Below, in pieces: positions 1 through 6,592 of a DNA stretch of 14,850 bases. The notes below the pieces were generated by a model. The model searched no databases and was not told where the DNA came from. It was given only the letters and a program-made list of their open reading frames with translations. The number at the start of each line of letters is the position of its first letter. Positions within the stretch are counted from its first letter, which is position 1. The stretch lies in the NCBI RefSeq assembly GCF_031846505.1, contig NZ_JAVRHP010000080.1, positions 1-14,850 of the forward strand. Reading direction: 5' to 3'. The stretch comes from Autumnicola edwardsiae. Its GTDB lineage: Bacteria; Bacteroidota; Bacteroidia; Flavobacteriales; Flavobacteriaceae. Both the position numbers and the translations under genes were made by a program.

Positions 1-1880
1 GAAGCGATGAATTTTAGAATTTCATTTTCGGAAAAATTTGAACCAAAAACACCTATTTTTTCGACGGTAGGTTTTCCTTCTGTAATCGTTCCTGTTTTAT
101 CTACGATAAGGGTATTCACCTTGTCCATTTTCTCCAGCGCTTCAGCATTTTTTATTAATACCCCGTTTTGCGCTCCTTTGCCAACCCCTACCATTATAGA
201 CATTGGCGTAGCCAATCCTAATGCACAGGGACACGCAATAATAAGCACTGCAATGGCATTGACCAAGGCATACACATAAGCTGGATTTGGTCCCCATATC
301 GCCCAAACTGCAAAAGTAATTAAGGAAATTAGAACCACTACTGGAACAAAATAACCGGAAACCGTATCAGCCAATTTCTGAATAGGCGCGCGACTGCGAC
401 TCGCATCATTTACCATATGTATAATCTGGGAAAGTAAGGTGTCGCTACCCACTTTTTCGGCTTTCATCAAGAAAGATTGATTGCCATTTATGGTTCCACT
501 CCTTACCTTATCATTTTCAGCTTTATCAACTGGAATAGGCTCTCCCGAGATCATAGATTCATCTACAGTTGTATTTCCTTCCGTAATTACGCCATCCACG
601 GGAATTTTATCGCCCGGTTTAACTCTTAGGATATCCTCTTTTTCAATCTGGTCAATAGAAACTTCTTTTTCGTTACCGTCTACCACTCGCACCGCTTTAT
701 TAGGTGCCAATTTTAATAATTCCTTGACTGCGGAATTGGTTTTACTATGTGCACGGGCTTCCAATACTTGTCCCATTAATACTAATGTGAGGATTACGGT
801 AGCAGCTTCAAAATAAACGTGTACTGCGTCAGAATCCGTTTTAAATTGTTCGGGGAAGAAATCTGGAAAGAACATCCCGAATACACTGAAAAGCCACGCG
901 ACGCCCGCCCCTATGCCAATAAGCGTAAACATATTCAAATTCCACGTTTTGATACTGCGGTAAGCGCGTTCAAAAAACATCCACGTAGCATAGAATACTA
1001 CAGGGATGGATAAACCAAACTGAACCCAGTTCCACCATTTCTGTTCCATCAAATCGTACAATGGATTATTTGGAATCATTTCGCTCATTGCCATTAAGAA
1101 AATGGGCAATGTAAAACCCAGTGCTATCCAGAATTTTTTAAGCAGTTTTTTGTAGGTCTTTTCTTCAGAAGAAAGATCTGGTTTCATCGGGACGAGATCC
1201 ATCCCACAAATAGGACAGGCACCCGCTTCGTCCTTTACGATTTCAGGGTGCATCGGGCAGGTCCATTGATCACCTGAAGTAGCAAATAAATTTTGTTCTT
1301 CGACCAAATCCATCCCACATACTGGACAATCACCCGGTTTGTCATAGGTCTTATCATCCTCGCAATGCATTGGGCAATAGAACGCGCCCGTTCCTTTGCC
1401 TTTTGGCTTTTCAATCTTTTCCTTGGTAGGTTCAGGACGCTGACCTGCTTTGTAAATAGTATAACCGCCACCATCTTTCTTTAGGATATCCTGAAATTTC
1501 TCTATTGATATTTCAGATTTCATATCAACAACCGCCTCGGCTTTTTCCAAGCTTACAGATACGTTTACAACATCATTTACTTTGGAAAGTGTATCTTCTA
1601 CGTGCGACCTACAACCATTGCAGGTCATTCCATTTATCGGATAGGTGCGCGTCTTTATACCATTGGCTTTAACTGGATGTATATGGTATTTGCTTTTCTT
1701 TTTTTGTACCGCTTCTTCAAATTTATCTATTGAGATGTGGTTTTGCATTTCAATGGTTGCAGTTGATGCATCTAAGTCTATATCAACATCGATAACATCT
1801 CGAACATCGCACAAGGCTGATTTAACGTTTCTCATACAACCCTTACAGGTCATTCCTTCAATTTGATATGTATGTTTCAT
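1..1880 (-). CDS. copA: Copper-translocating P1B-type ATPase (CopA), C-terminus outside window
   Basis: Inner-membrane ATPase that exports Cu+ (or Ag+) from the cytoplasm. The frame is open from the ATG at 1880 to the window edge, giving 626 complete codons. Two N-terminal HMA domains carry GMTCKGC (Cys 12 and 15) and GMTCNGC (Cys 87 and 90). Two heavy-metal-binding (HMBD, YHS-like) modules follow, each CPMH...CPxCGM, at about residues 168-193 and 206-230. Membrane helices lie near 250-268, 286-303, 315-337, 353-373, 508-528 and 535-558. The actuator domain has SGEP at 445-448. The metal-site helix reads ACPCALGLATP (549-559), the form usual for Cu+/Ag+ pumps rather than Zn2+ pumps. The phosphorylation motif DKTGT begins at D594. 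The ATP-binding domain and last two helices lie outside. The gene starts 77 nt after an HMA-AraC regulator gene, which may control it. Confidence 0.96.
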   Translation of the reverse strand, partial: MKHTYQIEGMTCKGCMRNVKSALCDVRDVIDVDIDLDASTATIEMQNHISIDKFEEAVQKKKSKYHIHPVKANGIKTRTYPINGMTCNGCRSHVEDTLSKVNDVVNVSVSLEKAEAVVDMKSEISIEKFQDILKKDGGGYTIYKAGQRPEPTKEKIEKPKGKGTGAFYCPMHCEDDKTYDKPGDCPVCGMDLVEEQNLFATSGDQWTCPMHPEIVKDEAGACPICGMDLVPMKPDLSSEEKTYKKLLKKFWIALGFTLPIFLMAMSEMIPNNPLYDLMEQKWWNWVQFGLSIPVVFYATWMFFERAYRSIKTWNLNMFTLIGIGAGVAWLFSVFGMFFPDFFPEQFKTDSDAVHVYFEAATVILTLVLMGQVLEARAHSKTNSAVKELLKLAPNKAVRVVDGNEKEVSIDQIEKEDILRVKPGDKIPVDGVITEGNTTVDESMISGEPIPVDKAENDKVRSGTINGNQSFLMKAEKVGSDTLLSQIIHMVNDASRSRAPIQKLADTVSGYFVPVVVLISLITFAVWAIWGPNPAYVYALVNAIAVLIIACPCALGLATPMSIMVGVGKGAQNGVLIKNAEALEKMDKVNTLIVDKTGTITEGKPTVEKIGVFGSNFSENEILKFIA

Positions 1881-1957
1881 CTTAAAAACTATTTAATGTT
1901 AAGCTGAACAAGTTATGCAGCTTTCAAGGTGGAAGCTTTGATAATTCAGGTTAATTC

Positions 1958-2515
1958 TTATACAATTCTATCCAGCGTCCTACGATTCCATTTTTGTAGT
2001 TTCCTGTATTGGGTCATCGACATCCCCGTCATATTTTTAAATTGTTTTGCGAGATGGCTTCCACTATTATAATCCAAGGAATATGCTATTTCAGCAAAAG
2101 TCTTATTGCCCATTTGCAATAGTTCTTTTGTTTTTTCTACTTTCAGTTTTATTAGATATTTTTCGACTGTAATTCCTGTTGAAGCACTGAAAGACTTGCT
2201 AATGACAGAGTAATCAACATTGAGTTCATTGGAAAGGAAAGTGGACGTCTTTTCGTTTAAGCCTTGGAGGCTTTCGACTTTCTTTATCAAAGCTGTTTTG
2301 ACATTCTCTACTAGAACGGAAGTTTTACTATCAATAACTTCAAATCCATTACGTTCTGCTATCTCTTTTAAAACACTTTGACTAACTGACGCTTCATCCA
2401 TAACAATCAATTCGCCCAATTCAATAGATAAAATATCTATTCCTGCTTGCTTTAATTCTTGTTTTAGGACCGTTTTGCAACGGTCGCAAACCATATTTTT
2501 CAGTTTAACCTTCAT
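1958..2515 (-). CDS. HMA-like domain fused to AraC-type DNA-binding domain; probable copper-responsive regulator
   Basis: A 185-residue soluble protein. Residues 1-62 look like an HMA/copper-chaperone fold, with NMVCDRC placing Cys 10 and 13 in the metal loop. The C-terminal ~100 residues are a double helix-turn-helix of the AraC/XylS type: helix-turn-helix 1 is around 92-115 and the second around 140-172, with the typical phrases FAEIAYSLDY and QFKNMTGMSMTQYRK. There is no sugar-binding cupin or membrane segment. I infer a one-component cytoplasmic regulator that binds Cu+ through CxxC and controls the surrounding genes; metal specificity and activation versus repression cannot be read from sequence. 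It starts 2 nt after the permease stop, so it is probably translationally coupled, and lies 77 nt before the CopA ATPase. A clear paralogue with the same layout is at 9106-9672. Confidence 0.88.
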   Translation of the reverse strand: MKVKLKNMVCDRCKTVLKQELKQAGIDILSIELGELIVMDEASVSQSVLKEIAERNGFEVIDSKTSVLVENVKTALIKKVESLQGLNEKTSTFLSNELNVDYSVISKSFSASTGITVEKYLIKLKVEKTKELLQMGNKTFAEIAYSLDYNSGSHLAKQFKNMTGMSMTQYRKLQKWNRRTLDRIV

Positions 2516-2517
2516 AA

Positions 2518-3747
2518 TTATTGAATAAAAAATTTAACGATCAGCCCGCCCGCAATCCAGATATAACTGATAAAAGCGGCATACTTTAAAATGTTTTCGA
2601 GCAATTGGCTTTTTGGGGCCATTTCACCCATTTTGCTGTCCACATCCTTCTTTTTGAAAAAGCCCAGATAAATCAAGTATCCTGATATAATCAGAAAAGC
2701 AAGATTTAGGTAAAAGGTATAGTTGATCTTGAAATATTCGCTATCCTGAACCTGTACCTGTGATGGATCTGGTAACAGGCTCATCAGGTCAAAAGAATAG
2801 TGCAAAATAAGTGAGGCTCCAATTAACGAAGTGAACAGTAAGAAGAGAATAAATAATGACATTTTCCAACCATAGTATTTAGCATTGATCCTTAAAATTG
2901 GAAAAACGACCAGATCACTGAAAATAAAGGCCATTACCCCAGCAAAACTGACTCCTTTCCCGAAGAGCAAAGCAGCCAATGGAATATTGCCCATAGACCC
3001 TATAAACGTAACAAATGCTGCAACGGGGCCCACTATAATGTGTTCCAGAATTTCAAAAAAAGAAAAGTCCGTATTTCCCTGACCGCTCCCAATAAAGAGG
3101 GTCTGAAACCACGCATCAGGTACAAATGCCGCAACAATACCGGCAATGGTAAAGCCCACGGTTACATCTTTCCAGACCATTTGCCATTCCATCTTATATT
3201 TCTTGCCCACTTTTGCCCAAGAATCTTCTTTTTGCATCTGCTTTTTCCAATCCTTGGAGTCGTCCATTCCTGAATCTCCATCCTCTTTTTCAAGATTTTT
3301 TCTTGCCTTGTCAATAAGCTTTTTGGGATTGATGAGCCGTATTAAAATCCAGCTGATCCCTATCAATAAAATTCCCCCGGCGTATTCGCCCACTACGAAC
3401 TGCCATCCCAAAAAGATGGAAATGATAATCCCCAATTCAATGACAAGATTTGTCGAAGCCAACAAGAAGGCTATGGATGAAATAAAACTAGCCCCCTTTT
3501 TGAAAAGGGATTTTGTGGATGCAAGTGCTGCAAAGCTGCACGAACTACTTATAAACCCGAAAAAAGTGCCCAGCAATACACCCTTGGATTCTGCACCGCC
3601 CATTGTTTTTTGCATCCGTTTTTCGGTCACGAAAATCTGGATCATACTACTGATGATATAGCCCAATACGAATGCCCACAAGGCCATCCAGAAAAATCCG
3701 GTGGTGGTATATGCGGCTTCGCCCCATTGTTTTAAAAAGTCGTTCAT
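2518..3747 (-). CDS. ArsP_1 / DUF318 (PF03773-type) predicted permease
   Basis: Integral membrane protein of 409 residues in two similar halves, as in the ArsP/YraQ permease family. The first half has helices at about 17-40, 56-76, 86-113 and 118-138, with SSCSFAALA around Cys 70, the place where family members carry a conserved Cys-containing helix break. A charged loop follows (140-190, very Lys/Glu/Asp-rich). The second half has helices at about 195-212, 235-262 with GSMGNIPLAAL, 265-285, 295-316, 343-362 and 385-406. The substrate is unknown. Characterised ArsP relatives move organoarsenicals, but the copper context suggests export of a metal or metal complex. The gene starts with ATG 50 nt after the DUF2231 gene, and its stop is 2 nt before the regulator start. 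Confidence 0.85.
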   Translation of the reverse strand: MNDFLKQWGEAAYTTTGFFWMALWAFVLGYIISSMIQIFVTEKRMQKTMGGAESKGVLLGTFFGFISSSCSFAALASTKSLFKKGASFISSIAFLLASTNLVIELGIIISIFLGWQFVVGEYAGGILLIGISWILIRLINPKKLIDKARKNLEKEDGDSGMDDSKDWKKQMQKEDSWAKVGKKYKMEWQMVWKDVTVGFTIAGIVAAFVPDAWFQTLFIGSGQGNTDFSFFEILEHIIVGPVAAFVTFIGSMGNIPLAALLFGKGVSFAGVMAFIFSDLVVFPILRINAKYYGWKMSLFILFLLFTSLIGASLILHYSFDLMSLLPDPSQVQVQDSEYFKINYTFYLNLAFLIISGYLIYLGFFKKKDVDSKMGEMAPKSQLLENILKYAAFISYIWIAGGLIVKFFIQ

Positions 3748-3797
3748 ATATTATTTTATTTTAAGGATTCTAATAAATGCAAAATTGAAAATAAGAG

Positions 3798-4463
3798 TTA
3801 ATGTGAATGTCCACCGTGACCTTCTTCAGATTCATTACCTATGAACTGTCCTTGTGGACCGACACCTTCTATATAAACCAGTTGAGCACCATAATGTCCG
3901 GCCCATCCTACGGAATAACCAGAAAAAGCAAGCACCACGAATACTAAAATCTCAAACCACCTCCTTTGTTTAAACCAGAAAAGGCTAACAAGTTTGAGAA
4001 CGGCACCTGCGGCACTTGACCACATTGCCCACATAGCATACTTGTCGTGCTGTTCCAATACCTTTTTTGCAGCTTCTGTAAGTCCTTCGGTGTGTGGATG
4101 TACAAATGTCCCAGCGACATAAGCCCCTATAAATCCTGCTCCTACCGTTAGCAGGACAACCCAATCCATCGTCCGGTTCATTGTAAAAAGTTGTATCAAT
4201 TGCAATACAACAGCCAATAGCAATAGTGCTATGGGGAAATGAACAACCAAGGGGTGCAGGTTTGGAAATTCATCTAAATCGGCTTTGGGATCGGTTTGTA
4301 AATTTGGTACAGAACCACTTTTTTCATAGGCTGCAACAGATTTCTTATTTGAGATTTCAGTTGCGCCACTATCTATAAGTGAATTATTTGCAGCAAAGGC
4401 GTTTGAAAAGTTTCCAAAAAAGACCAACACCAATACGGTAAAAAATAGTTGTTTCGTTTTCAT
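3798..4463 (-). CDS. DUF2231-like membrane protein with signal peptide and His-rich C-terminus
   Basis: A 221-residue membrane protein. Residues 1-25 form a signal peptide or first helix (ending SNAFAA), followed by a polar stretch of about 40 residues and the DUF2231 signature HPLVVHFPIALL (His 70 and 75). Helices run at about 75-100, 109-121, 145-168 and 178-192. Further histidines occur at HPH (122, 124), 139 and 190, near membrane borders, and the tail ends GHGGHSH. In DUF2231 proteins the paired histidines suggest haem or metal ligation, but no function is established. The terminal His cluster could bind copper. It lies 16 nt after the stop of the 45-residue Cys-Cys peptide and just before the permease, so these are probably one transcript. 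Confidence 0.82.
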   Translation of the reverse strand: MKTKQLFFTVLVLVFFGNFSNAFAANNSLIDSGATEISNKKSVAAYEKSGSVPNLQTDPKADLDEFPNLHPLVVHFPIALLLLAVVLQLIQLFTMNRTMDWVVLLTVGAGFIGAYVAGTFVHPHTEGLTEAAKKVLEQHDKYAMWAMWSSAAGAVLKLVSLFWFKQRRWFEILVFVVLAFSGYSVGWAGHYGAQLVYIEGVGPQGQFIGNESEEGHGGHSH

Positions 4464-4479
4464 TTCTATGGTTTTTAAA

Positions 4480-4617
4480 TTAGTTTCCAGTTAATTGGAG
4501 CCACAAAGCCCCTATAATTATAATGGCTATAATTCCATAAATGATATAGTTGAACCACTTTCTAAAGCCACCTTTCTTTTGTTCTTTTTCATTTCCTGTT
4601 TTGCAACAATTTTTCAT
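4480..4617 (-). CDS. Small membrane peptide with N-terminal Cys-Cys pair (45 aa)
   Basis: An ATG at 4617 opens a 45-codon frame ending in TAA at 4480-4482. The product begins MKNCCKTGNEKEQKKGG, a short charged cytoplasmic-type segment with adjacent cysteines at 4 and 5. A single hydrophobic helix rich in Ile follows (about residues 24-41, YIIYGIIAIIIIGALW), then a short tail ending LTGN. Basic residues before the helix favour N-in topology. I do not recognise a named family. Coding is supported by the clean membrane-protein pattern, the same strand as all neighbours, and tight packing (16 nt) against the DUF2231 gene. The Cys pair so close to the membrane could hand over a thiophilic metal, but that is inference. 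Confidence 0.75.
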   Translation of the reverse strand: MKNCCKTGNEKEQKKGGFRKWFNYIIYGIIAIIIIGALWLQLTGN

Positions 4618-4634
4618 CGGCTTTCTTTTTTGTG

Positions 4635-4693
4635 CCTGTCAAGGGAAGGGGTTTTTTAAACTAACCAAATTAAGAATACCCTTCCCTTACAGG
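4635..4693. repeat. Long inverted repeat (hairpin B) upstream of the Cys-Cys peptide gene
   Basis: The arms are CCTGTCAAGGGAAGGG (4635-4650) and CCCTTCCCTTACAGG (4679-4693), complementary over 15 positions with a single extra C in the left arm. The intervening 28 nt contain AACTAACCAA (4659-4668), also present in the neighbouring hairpin. No T-run follows on either strand, so a simple intrinsic terminator is unlikely. It sits 18 nt before the ATG at 4617 and would be in the leader of that transcript. Confidence 0.6.
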
Positions 4694-4702
4694 ACTTTAT
4701 CA

Positions 4703-4772
4703 TTATACCCTAAAAAGGAAAGTTCTAACTAACCAATCAATGAAAAAATTTCTTTCCTTTCTTCGGGTATAA
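4703..4772. repeat. Long imperfect inverted repeat (hairpin A) sharing its loop motif with hairpin B
   Basis: The arms are 4703-4722 (TTATACCC, spacer, AGGAAAG) and 4752-4772 (CTTTCCT, spacer, GGGTATAA), giving 8 plus 7 paired positions around a small internal loop. The 29-nt loop holds AACTAACCAA (4727-4736), identical to the loop motif of hairpin B. The element lies 34 nt after the Haem_bd gene stop. With hairpin B it occupies most of the 189-nt spacer, the longest gene-free stretch in the window. Confidence 0.5.
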
Positions 4773-4806
4773 CTTTATTTTTCAATAACCACTTAAATTT
4801 TAGATG

Positions 4807-5259
4807 TTATAGATTATTTTTAAGTTGGGTCATATATTTTATAATTTCCTTTTTCTCCGATTCTGAAAATTTCGCATCCCTATGAATTAAGGTATAGGAA
4901 TCTAAAGGCATTTCATCATCTTCAATCTGACTGATAATCGAACGTAGTTTGCTGTTTTTTCTTCGGTCTGAATAATTGCCCCATTCGTTAAAATTCAATT
5001 CGTCTTTACCTTCTTTAATATGGTCTTCGAGAAACCAAGCAGCCGGTTGTATTCTATTGTACCAGGGATATTTGGTGTTATTGCTATGGCAATCATAACA
5101 AGATACCTCTATCTTATTTTGAATCACAGGAGGGACATTATTGACCCTCATAAAATCGGAAACATACACGGCTTCGTTTTGATTGCGGTCTGTGGGGAAA
5201 AATTGAATCCCCACAAATGCAATCAATAAAATCCACGCTATGGTTTTAAAGACCTTCAA
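4807..5259 (-). CDS. Haem_bd (PF14376-type) membrane-anchored c-type haem protein, TTG start
   Basis: A 150-residue protein with a signal anchor at about residues 4-21 followed by a periplasmic domain. It has one c-type haem site, CYDCH (Cys 54, Cys 57, His 58), continuing SNNTKYPWYN, the typical phrase of the Bacteroidota haem-binding domain family. Met 117 in DDEMP is a candidate distal ligand. Length is normal for the family. The frame begins with TTG immediately after the DUF3347 stop (TAA then TTG, same frame). No later ATG would keep the signal anchor, so TTG is the only sensible start, and purine-rich AAAGAGAT about 7 nt upstream could serve as ribosome site. The role is unknown; electron transfer or redox sensing beside the copper genes is inference. 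Confidence 0.86.
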   Translation of the reverse strand: MKVFKTIAWILLIAFVGIQFFPTDRNQNEAVYVSDFMRVNNVPPVIQNKIEVSCYDCHSNNTKYPWYNRIQPAAWFLEDHIKEGKDELNFNEWGNYSDRRKNSKLRSIISQIEDDEMPLDSYTLIHRDAKFSESEKKEIIKYMTQLKNNL

Positions 5260-5850
5260 TTAGTTGATCTCTTTCTGTACTTTTCCACATCCCGGCATTT
5301 TGCTGCCCATATATGGGTTTTTAATTTCTTCAGTGGTGCTCAACCATTGAGCCCCTTTATTATCGTTGTACATCGGGCAAAAATCCTGATATAATTTTTG
5401 ATCAGTTCCCGTTATGGCAACCATATCGATCACATCCTTGCTCAATAAGTCGAAATGCTCCCTTTGATGCTCAATAGGACTGTCCGAGATATGTTCAGCA
5501 TTCTCCTTGGCATCTTCAATAATATCGGTAAGTTCTTTTTGTTCTTGAGAAGTGTAACTGCTTTTGTCAAACTTTTTAAAATCGGTAAATAACATTCCAC
5601 CGGCCTTTGCAGCATCTTCTTGGTTATCTGCAACCAAAGCATTTTTGATTTTCAGGTAATTATCTAAAATTGCAGATGAACCTTCTTTACTTGAATTATC
5701 TGCCATCATTTCAGATGCTGCATCTTCTTGATGCATCTCATTGGACATTGGTTCTGTAGCCCCTTCTTTTTTTCCATCCTTACAGGACATTGCCGTTAGG
5801 GTTGCCAATGTCATCGTTAGGATACCTAGTGTCATTCTTACGTTTCTCAT
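5260..5850 (-). CDS. DUF3347 domain lipoprotein, probable periplasmic copper-binding protein
   Basis: A 196-residue exported protein from the ATG at 5850. The signal peptide reads MRNVRMTLGI and onward, ending TLTAMSC, with Cys 23 the likely lipidated residue (the lipobox is relaxed) followed by KDGKK. A Met/Glu-rich linker (33-57) precedes the DUF3347 domain (about 60-190): YLKIKNALVADN near the start, then HFDLLSKD, FCPMYNDNKGAQWL (Cys 158, Met 160) and NPYMGSKMPGCG (Met 181, Met 185, Cys 188). These conserved Cys/Met residues are plausible Cu+ ligands. DUF3347 often occurs with or fused to CusB-type adaptors. An in-frame ATG at 5907 would add 19 residues before the signal peptide, so I prefer 5850. 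The stop is directly followed by the next gene's TTG. Confidence 0.87.
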   Translation of the reverse strand: MRNVRMTLGILTMTLATLTAMSCKDGKKEGATEPMSNEMHQEDAASEMMADNSSKEGSSAILDNYLKIKNALVADNQEDAAKAGGMLFTDFKKFDKSSYTSQEQKELTDIIEDAKENAEHISDSPIEHQREHFDLLSKDVIDMVAITGTDQKLYQDFCPMYNDNKGAQWLSTTEEIKNPYMGSKMPGCGKVQKEIN

Positions 5851-5942
5851 TTTGATATTGATTTTAATTATTATTTGTTTTGAAATTATTCTTCTATTGA
5901 AGCGCAATCAAACGATTTTGCCCTCAGTTTAAATTAATAGTG

Positions 5943-5970
5943 AATCTTCCCCTAATTTAAGGGGAAGATT
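5943..5970 (-). terminator. Perfect 10-bp hairpin after the Csp gene
   Basis: AATCTTCCCC (5943-5952) and GGGGAAGATT (5961-5970) are exact reverse complements around an 8-nt loop. The hairpin starts 11 nt beyond the DUF326 stop, where an intrinsic terminator would lie for the right-hand transcript. Downstream in the direction of transcription there is only an AT-rich stretch (CACTATTAATTT) and no clean U-run, so it might instead act as an attenuator or 3' stabiliser. Confidence 0.55.
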
Positions 5971-5981
5971 ACTAATTGGTA

Positions 5982-6302
5982 TTAGCTTAAATAAGCTTCA
6001 CAGGCCTCTGCGCATTTTTTACACGCTTCTGCACAATCCTTACAATGCTGGGCATCGTGGTTTGCACATTCATCAGCACATTTTTTACAGGTTTTATGGC
6101 AGTATTCCACCATTTCCTTGGCATCTGAATAATTTGCGGCAAGTAGTTTTGCCGTTGCACTACATACTTCTGCACAGGCTCTGTCAGTTTTTATGCAATC
6201 TACCATCATTTTGATGTCATCTTCGCCCAGACAAGCATCTGCACAATAATTACAATGAGCAACACAGTTGTTCAATGCTTCAATCAATTTTGAATTTTTC
6301 AT
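5982..6302 (-). CDS. Four-helix-bundle copper-storage protein (DUF326 / Csp-like)
   Basis: A 106-residue protein with 16 cysteines at 13, 17, 20, 24, 36, 43, 47, 68, 72, 75, 79, 87, 90, 94, 97 and 101. Nearly all sit in CxxxC or CxxC steps along predicted helices, as in the copper-storage proteins Csp1/Csp3 (PF03860). In that family the thiolates point into the bundle core and bind many Cu+ ions. There is no signal peptide, so it should be cytosolic like Csp3. Expected role: buffering or storing excess Cu+. It starts 42 nt after the SHOCT gene and is followed by a strong hairpin, so it may end the oxidase transcript. Confidence 0.93.
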   Translation of the reverse strand: MKNSKLIEALNNCVAHCNYCADACLGEDDIKMMVDCIKTDRACAEVCSATAKLLAANYSDAKEMVEYCHKTCKKCADECANHDAQHCKDCAEACKKCAEACEAYLS

Positions 6303-6344
6303 AGTTTCTATATTTAAATTAATAATCGGTTACTTTGTTGAAAA

Positions 6345-6581
6345 TCACATCCCCAATTTGTTATTGTCCTTGGGTTTTCTATTATTGGTATTTGTGGGAT
6401 TAATTGTTTCTTTGCGTTCTATATATTCTTCCTTGGTAATTTCGCCTTTGGCGTACCGTTCATCCAGTATTTTCAGGGCATCTTTCCGCTTTTTCAGCTT
6501 TTTATTTTTTCTCCCAGAATAGATAAAAACACCGAGTATTATCACGCCTATTAAAATCAACCAGTCCCACTCGTACATCAT
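6345..6581 (-). CDS. Small SHOCT-domain membrane protein
   Basis: A 78-residue protein with an N-terminal membrane helix (about residues 6-22, WLILIGVIILGVFIY), a very basic juxtamembrane segment (RKNKKLKKRK), and a SHOCT motif at 34-61 (ALKILDERYAKGEITKEEY), then a disordered polar tail. SHOCT segments are short helical oligomerisation modules in many bacterial membrane proteins; the specific role is unknown. Two ATG codons are adjacent (6581 and 6578) and either could start the protein. It lies 11 nt after the oxidase stop, so the two are almost surely cotranscribed. Similar small SHOCT genes often sit beside copper-resistance genes in Bacteroidota (recalled, not searched). Confidence 0.82.
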   Translation of the reverse strand: MMYEWDWLILIGVIILGVFIYSGRKNKKLKKRKDALKILDERYAKGEITKEEYIERKETINPTNTNNRKPKDNNKLGM

Positions 6582-6592
6582 AACATTGCTTT

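Noticed and set aside
1919..1938. Weak dyad AGCTTTC...GAAGCT in the gap before the CopA ATPase
   Set aside because: Only five to six pairs with an unequal spacing, no T-run and no match to the repeats before the oxidase; not distinguishable from chance.
3146..3661. 171-codon open frame on the + strand opposite the permease gene
   Set aside because: It is antisense to a clearly coding permease, its translation has no recognisable domain or sensible composition, and no other + strand gene is supported in the window.
5851..5907. Upstream ATG at 5907 for the DUF3347 gene
   Set aside because: It would put 19 basic residues (MRFNRRIISK and onward) before a complete signal peptide; the ATG at 5850 gives a normal lipoprotein signal.
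4807..5907. DUF3347 and Haem_bd genes read as one gene broken by a nonsense mutation
   Set aside because: Each half is a complete family member of normal length, and the second begins with its own signal anchor, so two adjacent genes fit better; possible low read-through is kept as a finding.
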